5,063 nt of DNA from an uncultured Acidobacteriota bacterium (GTDB taxonomy: Bacteria > Acidobacteriota > Thermoanaerobaculia > UBA5066): assembly GCA_937902605.1 (NCBI GenBank), contig CALFNC010000244.1:1-5063 (forward strand). The letters run 5' to 3'. Below, piece after piece: positions 1-5,063 of the stretch; position 1 is the stretch's first letter, and every line of letters starts with the position of its first letter. Under the pieces are notes generated by a model. The model was given only the letters and a program-made list of their open reading frames with translations. It searched no databases and was not told the DNA's origin. The translations under genes and the position numbers were made by a program.

Positions 1-1840
<1,840 letters not shown>

Positions 1841-1975
1841 CTAGGCGGCCAGGCCTCCGTCCTCCCGCACGCGGGGGGGCATGCACATCCACATCGACAT
1901 GAGCATGATGGACATGCAAATCGACGTGACGGCGGTCCTGTTCCAGGCGGCAGGGAGGAAGAGCGATCGGAGCAT
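1841..1975 (-). CDS. Methionine-rich leader peptide of the metYX operon (44 aa, putative)
   Basis: A short ORF runs from ATG 1975-1973 to TAG 1843-1841, 44 residues. Residues 20-32 read CMSIMLMSMWMCM: six Met in twelve codons (positions 21, 24, 26, 28, 30, 32), with Cys at 20 and 31. No SD-like sequence precedes it. The ATG is 8 bases past a -10-like TACCGT, so transcription probably starts at or one base before the ATG and the mRNA would be leaderless. This ATG is also the first start codon after the in-frame TGA of the EAL gene. The location between a promoter and a terminator, ahead of two methionine-synthesis genes, fits a regulatory leader peptide whose translation senses charged Met-tRNA. 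The peptide itself probably has no function. The tract is built on CATG, a palindrome, so the opposite strand also reads Met-rich; orientation of promoter, terminator and metY favours this strand. Confidence 0.68.
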   Translation of the reverse strand: MLRSLFLPAAWNRTAVTSICMSIMLMSMWMCMPPRVREDGGLAA

Positions 1976-1983
1976 TGCGGCAG

Positions 1984-2012
1984 ACGGTAGAGATGCCGTC
2001 CGCGGATGTCAA
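1984..2012 (-). promoter_or_regulatory. Sigma70-type promoter of the leader-metYX operon
   Basis: The -35 is a perfect TTGACA (2012-2007), followed by a 17-base spacer and TACCGT (1989-1984), which keeps the first T, second A and last T of the -10 consensus. The expected start of transcription is about 1976-1975, at the ATG of the leader peptide. The -35 box contains the TGA stop codon of the EAL gene, so the operon starts with no spare spacer. The weak -10 lowers confidence; the strong -35 and ideal spacing raise it. Confidence 0.62.
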
Positions 2013-2461
2013 GCGATTTCTCTTTGCGTGTCCGCGTGCCTGCGGAGAAACTCCTCGAACGCGGCAACTGGTAAGGCCGGGCTGAAGAAGTGGCCCTGCG
2101 CGAGGTCGCACCCGTAGGTCTGGAAGAAGTCGACGTGCTGCCGTGTCTCCACCCCTTCGGCGGTGACCTCGAACCCCAGCGTCTTCGACAGCGAGAGGAT
2201 GGCCCTAACGATCGCGGCGTCGTTCGGGTTCACAGAGATGTTCTTGACGAAGCTCTGAGCCACCTTGAGGTTGTCGAAGGGGAGCCTCTTGAGGTAGCCG
2301 AGGGAGGTGTAGCCAGTCCCAAAATCGTCCAGCGACAGCCGGATCCCAAGGCGCCGCAGGGTCCGGAGGAGGTCGATGGCGGCGTCGTTGTCCGGGAGGA
2401 GGAGACTCTCGGTCAGCTCGAGCTCGAGGAACCGGGGCGGGAGGCCCGACTCGGCCAGCAC
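2009..2461 (-). pseudogene. C-terminal EAL-domain remnant, cut off from its gene by an amber codon
   Basis: These 150 codons continue the reading frame of the preceding 819-codon gene directly after a TAG. They contain most of the c-di-GMP phosphodiesterase active site: LELELTES at residues 12-19, LDDFGTGYTSLGYLKRLP at 44-61, LKVAQSF at 65-71, AEGVET at 101-106, and LAQGHFF at 120-126. The split falls in the helix before ELTES, so neither part can fold as a complete EAL barrel. The first codon after the TAG is GTG, but no SD sequence precedes it, and restart there would yield only half a barrel. The usual LKID aspartate is Ala here. The expressed product, if any, would come from read-through or the TAG may be a sequencing error. 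The end overlaps the -35 of the next promoter. Confidence 0.82.
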
Positions 2462-2464
2462 CTA
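2462..2464 (-). other. In-frame amber stop inside the EAL domain
   Basis: The minus strand reads CAG TAG GTG CTG GCC at this point. The residues before (NISARQFWHQDLASTIQ) and after (VLAESGLPPRFLELELTES) align continuously with EAL proteins, with exactly one codon replaced and no frame change. A single base change from CAG, GAG, AAG or TGG would create it. The Met-rich leader ORF also uses TAG as its proposed stop, so general amber reassignment is not suggested. Confidence 0.85.
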
Positions 2465-4921
2465 CTGGATGGTGGACGCAAGGTCCTGGTGCCAGAACTG
2501 GCGTGCCGAGATGTTGACGGCGATGCGCATCTCCGGGAACCCGATCGCGTGCCAGTGGTTGGCCGCCAGGCACGCCTTCCGCAGGACCGACTCGCCGATC
2601 GAGACGATGAGGCCCGTCTCCTCGGCGACGGGGATGAACTCGTCTGGAGTCACCTCCCCCAGCTCGGCGTCGGTCCACCGGAGGAGCGCCTCGGCCCCGA
2701 CGACCCTGCCGTCCCGGAGACGGACGATCGGCTGGAAGTGGAGGTCGAGGCCGTCGCGGGACAGCGTGTCGCGCAGGCGCGTCTCGAGGAGCAGCTGGCG
2801 GTAGGCCTTTTCGTTGAGGCTCTCGGTGAAGAACTGGTAGTTCCCGCGCCCCCGCTCCTTGGCGAGGTACATCGCCGAATCGGCGTTCCGGATCAGCTTC
2901 TCGACGGTGATGCCGTCGGCGGGGAAGATGGCGATCCCGATGCTGGCACCGGCGTAGAGCTGGTGCGGGCCTACCGAGAACGGGCGCTCGAACCCCTGGA
3001 TGATCTTCCGCGCGACGGCGACGCCGCTCGGGTTCTCGCGCGACTCCTCGATCAGGATCGTGAACTCGTCGCCGCCCAGCCGCGCGACGGTGTCCTCGAC
3101 GCGCACGCTCGCCTTCAGCCGTTCGGCGACCTGCCTCAGGAGCGCGTCGCCAGTCTCGTGGCCGAGGGTGTCGTTGACGTTCTTGAACCGGTCGAGGTCC
3201 AGAAAGAGGAGGGCGACCGTGTTGTGGGAGCGGTGGGAGCGGGCGATCGCCTGGTGGAAGCGGTCCAGGAAGAGGAGGCGGTTCGGGAGGCCGGTCAGCG
3301 GGTCGTGGTGAGCGATGTGCTCGAGCTGCCGTTCATGGTCGAGCAGACGCTCGTAGACCGTCTTCAGCTCGGTGATGTCGTGGGCGGAGGCGATGACCCC
3401 GGTCACCGCGCCCCGCTGCCAGAGAGGCGCGGCCGAGATCTCGTACGTCTCGGGCACATTGTCGGAGCCGAGCCGGCGGCGCTCGAAATGGACCGGCTGC
3501 CGGCGGTCGACCACCTCGCGCACGGGACACCGCTCTCCGTCGGCCGCGCACGGGGCGCCGGGGAGATGCAGAAGCGGCCGCGGGGGCGGGTCGTTCGAGC
3601 CGTTCGGCGAAGGGCGCTCGAGGGCCTCGGCGCTCTGATTCCGCATCCGGACCGAGTGGTCGGGCTCCAGAACGAAGACCGGGTCCGGAAACCCGTCGAT
3701 CACCGACTGCAGAAACGCCCGCTCGGTCTCGAGCGCCGTCTCGGCCCGCCGCCTCCGGAGGACGTTCACAGCGAGGCCGAAGACCAGGAGGACGAGCGCC
3801 GTCATCACGCCGGCGGTGCTCCAGACCAGCGTCCTGTATCGGAAGAAGAACGACTGCGGCTCGTTGATGACGATGCTGCCGGCCGGAAGGGACGACGGCG
3901 CGATCCTGAAGCGGGCCAGGCTCTCCCAGTCGAACATGAGCCGCGTGTGCGGTTTGGTCACCACGAAAATCGTCGACGCGGGGACGCCGCTGAGGACGAG
4001 GAGGGCGATGCTCCCGGCCAGCTTCCCAAGTTCGGTGCCGCCCAGGAGGCTCCCCCCGACCACGCCCCGGCCGAGGCTCTCCTCGTGGACCACGAAGACC
4101 GGGACGGTGCTGCTGCGGCTGAGGAGATCGGCGAACCTCGAGTGGTCGTAGATCTGCCCATCCTGGTCGCGGCTATACGACAGGGCGAGGACGATCCAGT
4201 CGTCCGGGAGCCGGGACACGCGCTGGAGGAGGTCCTCCATCGTGATCTTCGGGAGGGTCTCGAACCGGACCCGGTTTGCGAAGCGGGGAGCGACGCCGTC
4301 GAAGTCGTGCCTAGTCCCGAGGCCCGAGACGGTGAAGTCGTGGACCACGAGGACGTTCCTGGTGCGGGGGCAGAGGGTGAGCGCGCTTTCGAGCGTGCCG
4401 TTGATGTCGAGGTTCTCGGCGACGCCGGTGATCCGGTCGTGCCCGGCGATCATGAGCGGCTCGTAGCCGTTGATGCCGCAGAAGACGATGGAGACCTCCG
4501 GCGCGAGGTCCTTCCGGTTCTCCAGGGCGAATTCGAGAGCCGGATTGTCGCAGGCGACCAGGAGCTTGATGTGCGCGTTCCGGTATTTCTGGCGGTAGAC
4601 CTCTTTGAGGAACGCGAAGTGCTCCTTCTTCGGGAAGTTCTTGGTATCCATGAACTCGACGAACGGGAGCCAGTACTTGTCCTGCCGATGGAAGACGTCG
4701 AGGATCCCCGTGACCTCGTCGTCGGACCAGGTGTAGCCGGAGTGATACGAGTTGAGGATCAGGACGGCGGGGCGTTCGGGAATCGCCACGGTCCTCGGAA
4801 CCTCAGCTCTCGCATAGGCGGGGAGGGGAGCGCCAAAGACCAGCGAAACGAGCATCGCCGGGAGCCAACGGCATCCTGACCCCAACGTTCTCTCGACGGG
4901 CCGGACCGTCACCACGCCCAT
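2462..4921 (-). CDS. Membrane-bound sensor diguanylate cyclase (SBP-like, PAS, GGDEF, truncated EAL)
   Basis: This 819-residue protein probably makes c-di-GMP in response to a periplasmic ligand. Domain order: signal peptide or anchor at about 19-38 (LPAMLVSLVFGAPLPAYA), a periplasmic domain at about 50-325 resembling ABC_sub_bind-type binding proteins (VLILNSYHSGYTWSDDEV, VACDNPALEFAL, VFCGING), a membrane helix at about 364-388, then cytoplasmic PAS at about 400-520. GGDEF follows at about 535-700 with LDLDRFKNVNDTLGH, active motif GGDEF at 616-620 and the inhibitory I-site RVED at 607-610, both intact. The EAL part starts at about 710, with the AEALLRW motif (Glu744) and NISARQF (Asn803), and then is stopped by TAG. 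Without the stop the protein would be about 970 residues. The ATG start has AAGGAG 4 bases upstream and is followed by the signal sequence. The predicted product is therefore a cyclase lacking a working phosphodiesterase. Confidence 0.88.
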   Translation of the reverse strand: MGVVTVRPVERTLGSGCRWLPAMLVSLVFGAPLPAYARAEVPRTVAIPERPAVLILNSYHSGYTWSDDEVTGILDVFHRQDKYWLPFVEFMDTKNFPKKEHFAFLKEVYRQKYRNAHIKLLVACDNPALEFALENRKDLAPEVSIVFCGINGYEPLMIAGHDRITGVAENLDINGTLESALTLCPRTRNVLVVHDFTVSGLGTRHDFDGVAPRFANRVRFETLPKITMEDLLQRVSRLPDDWIVLALSYSRDQDGQIYDHSRFADLLSRSSTVPVFVVHEESLGRGVVGGSLLGGTELGKLAGSIALLVLSGVPASTIFVVTKPHTRLMFDWESLARFRIAPSSLPAGSIVINEPQSFFFRYRTLVWSTAGVMTALVLLVFGLAVNVLRRRRAETALETERAFLQSVIDGFPDPVFVLEPDHSVRMRNQSAEALERPSPNGSNDPPPRPLLHLPGAPCAADGERCPVREVVDRRQPVHFERRRLGSDNVPETYEISAAPLWQRGAVTGVIASAHDITELKTVYERLLDHERQLEHIAHHDPLTGLPNRLLFLDRFHQAIARSHRSHNTVALLFLDLDRFKNVNDTLGHETGDALLRQVAERLKASVRVEDTVARLGGDEFTILIEESRENPSGVAVARKIIQGFERPFSVGPHQLYAGASIGIAIFPADGITVEKLIRNADSAMYLAKERGRGNYQFFTESLNEKAYRQLLLETRLRDTLSRDGLDLHFQPIVRLRDGRVVGAEALLRWTDAELGEVTPDEFIPVAEETGLIVSIGESVLRKACLAANHWHAIGFPEMRIAVNISARQFWHQDLASTIQ

Positions 4922-4925
4922 CTGA

Positions 4926-4931
4926 CTCCTT
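4926..4931 (-). promoter_or_regulatory. Ribosome binding site of the GGDEF/EAL gene
   Basis: AAGGAG lies 4 bases before the ATG at 4921. The spacing is short; the GTG two codons further in (4915-4913) would have a spacing of 10 and is a possible alternative start. The choice changes the protein by only two residues and leaves the signal peptide intact. Confidence 0.6.
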
Positions 4932-4945
4932 CCGCTGTGCGTTGA

Positions 4946-4954
4946 ATTATCTCA
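4946..4954 (-). promoter_or_regulatory. Possible extended -10 promoter of the GGDEF/EAL gene
   Basis: TGAGATAAT on the minus strand matches an extended -10 (TGn followed by GATAAT, one base off TATAAT). Transcription would start near 4939, giving a 5' UTR of about 18 bases that holds the AAGGAG. No good -35 is present 17 bases upstream, which is tolerable for extended -10 promoters. It is the only AT-rich patch in this otherwise very GC-rich gap. Confidence 0.4.
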
Positions 4955-4979
4955 GAGAGTCCGCGGGGAGACCCGGACC

Positions 4980-4997
4980 GCCTCTCCCACCAGAGGC
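4980..4997 (-). other. Hairpin in the gap upstream of the GGDEF/EAL gene
   Basis: GCCTCT and AGAGGC form a perfect 6-bp stem around a 6-base loop. There is no T-run on either side, so I do not call it an intrinsic terminator. It may help end the transcript of the gene to the right, but it may equally be chance in GC-rich DNA. Confidence 0.25.
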
Positions 4998-5015
4998 CAC
5001 CCTCCGGACGGAGCA

Positions 5016-5063
5016 CTAGAGGCCGAAGAGTCTCTCGGCCCGCTCGGCTACGACCCTTCCGAT
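5016..5063 (-). CDS. Possible C-terminal end of an upstream gene (window edge)
   Basis: One minus-strand frame reads IGRVVAERAERLFGL and then TAG (5018-5016). It looks like an amphipathic C-terminal helix and the gap that follows would be of normal size. Fifteen codons are too few to identify a family, and the neighbouring frame (CGG AAG GGT...) is also open across the gap, so this call is weak. Confidence 0.28.
   Translation of the reverse strand: MGRVVAERAERLFGL

Noticed and set aside
1881..2117. Plus-strand ORF starting MHIHIDMSMMDM, also Met-rich
   Set aside because: The repeated CATG is its own reverse complement, so both strands gain Met codons. The plus frame runs into the antisense of the EAL gene, has no promoter or SD that I can see, and has no methionine gene downstream in its direction.
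2009..2461. Independent small gene starting at the GTG after the amber codon
   Set aside because: There is no SD ahead of the GTG and the product would be half an EAL barrel. It reads as an interrupted gene.
2090..4879. 929-codon open frame on the plus strand, opposite the GGDEF/EAL gene
   Set aside because: It is the antisense shadow of a GC-rich gene. The product is a low-complexity mix of E, R, D, V, G and A with no recognisable domain, whereas the minus strand shows a clear series of known domains and an SD.

Overview
This is a GC-rich bacterial window in which every supported gene lies on the minus strand, so it reads from right to left. The codon bias (G or C in most third positions) produces very long open frames on the opposite strand, which are not genes. 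The sequence suggests a free-living, Gram-negative-type bacterium, with an exported sensor domain, c-di-GMP signalling and its own methionine synthesis. I cannot name the phylum with confidence; Acidobacteriota or a deltaproteobacterial-type lineage would fit.

Right part (about 5063 to 2009). A possible last 15 codons of an upstream gene come first, then a structured spacer of about 80 bases with a plausible extended -10 promoter. Next is a large membrane-bound c-di-GMP protein with the order signal peptide, periplasmic substrate-binding-like domain, membrane helix, Cys-containing PAS domain, GGDEF, EAL. An in-frame amber codon at 2462-2464 splits the EAL domain. The GGDEF part is intact, but the last 150 residues, which hold most of the EAL active site, are cut off.

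Middle (2012 to 1727). This 280-base gap is the most interesting stretch. A TTGACA -35 overlaps the stop codon of the EAL gene and leads, through a 17-base spacer, to a small ORF of 44 codons that begins about where transcription should begin. Six of its codons 21-32 are methionine. Downstream is an 11-bp GC-rich hairpin followed by a T-run, just ahead of the ribosome binding site of metY. The end of the small ORF can form a perfect 9-bp helix with the terminator's left arm and loop. It can also be sequestered by a C-run that directly follows the last Met codon. This is the layout of a classical ribosome-mediated attenuator, here apparently reading methionine.

Left part (1726 to 1). metY (O-acetylhomoserine sulfhydrylase) is followed by metX (homoserine O-acyltransferase, cut by the window edge), with an ATGA start/stop overlap. 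Together they activate homoserine and convert it with sulfide to homocysteine, the precursor of methionine. The working model is that scarce charged Met-tRNA stalls the ribosome in the leader, the antiterminator forms, and metYX is transcribed; when methionine is plentiful, the terminator forms. This is inferred from sequence and has not been tested.
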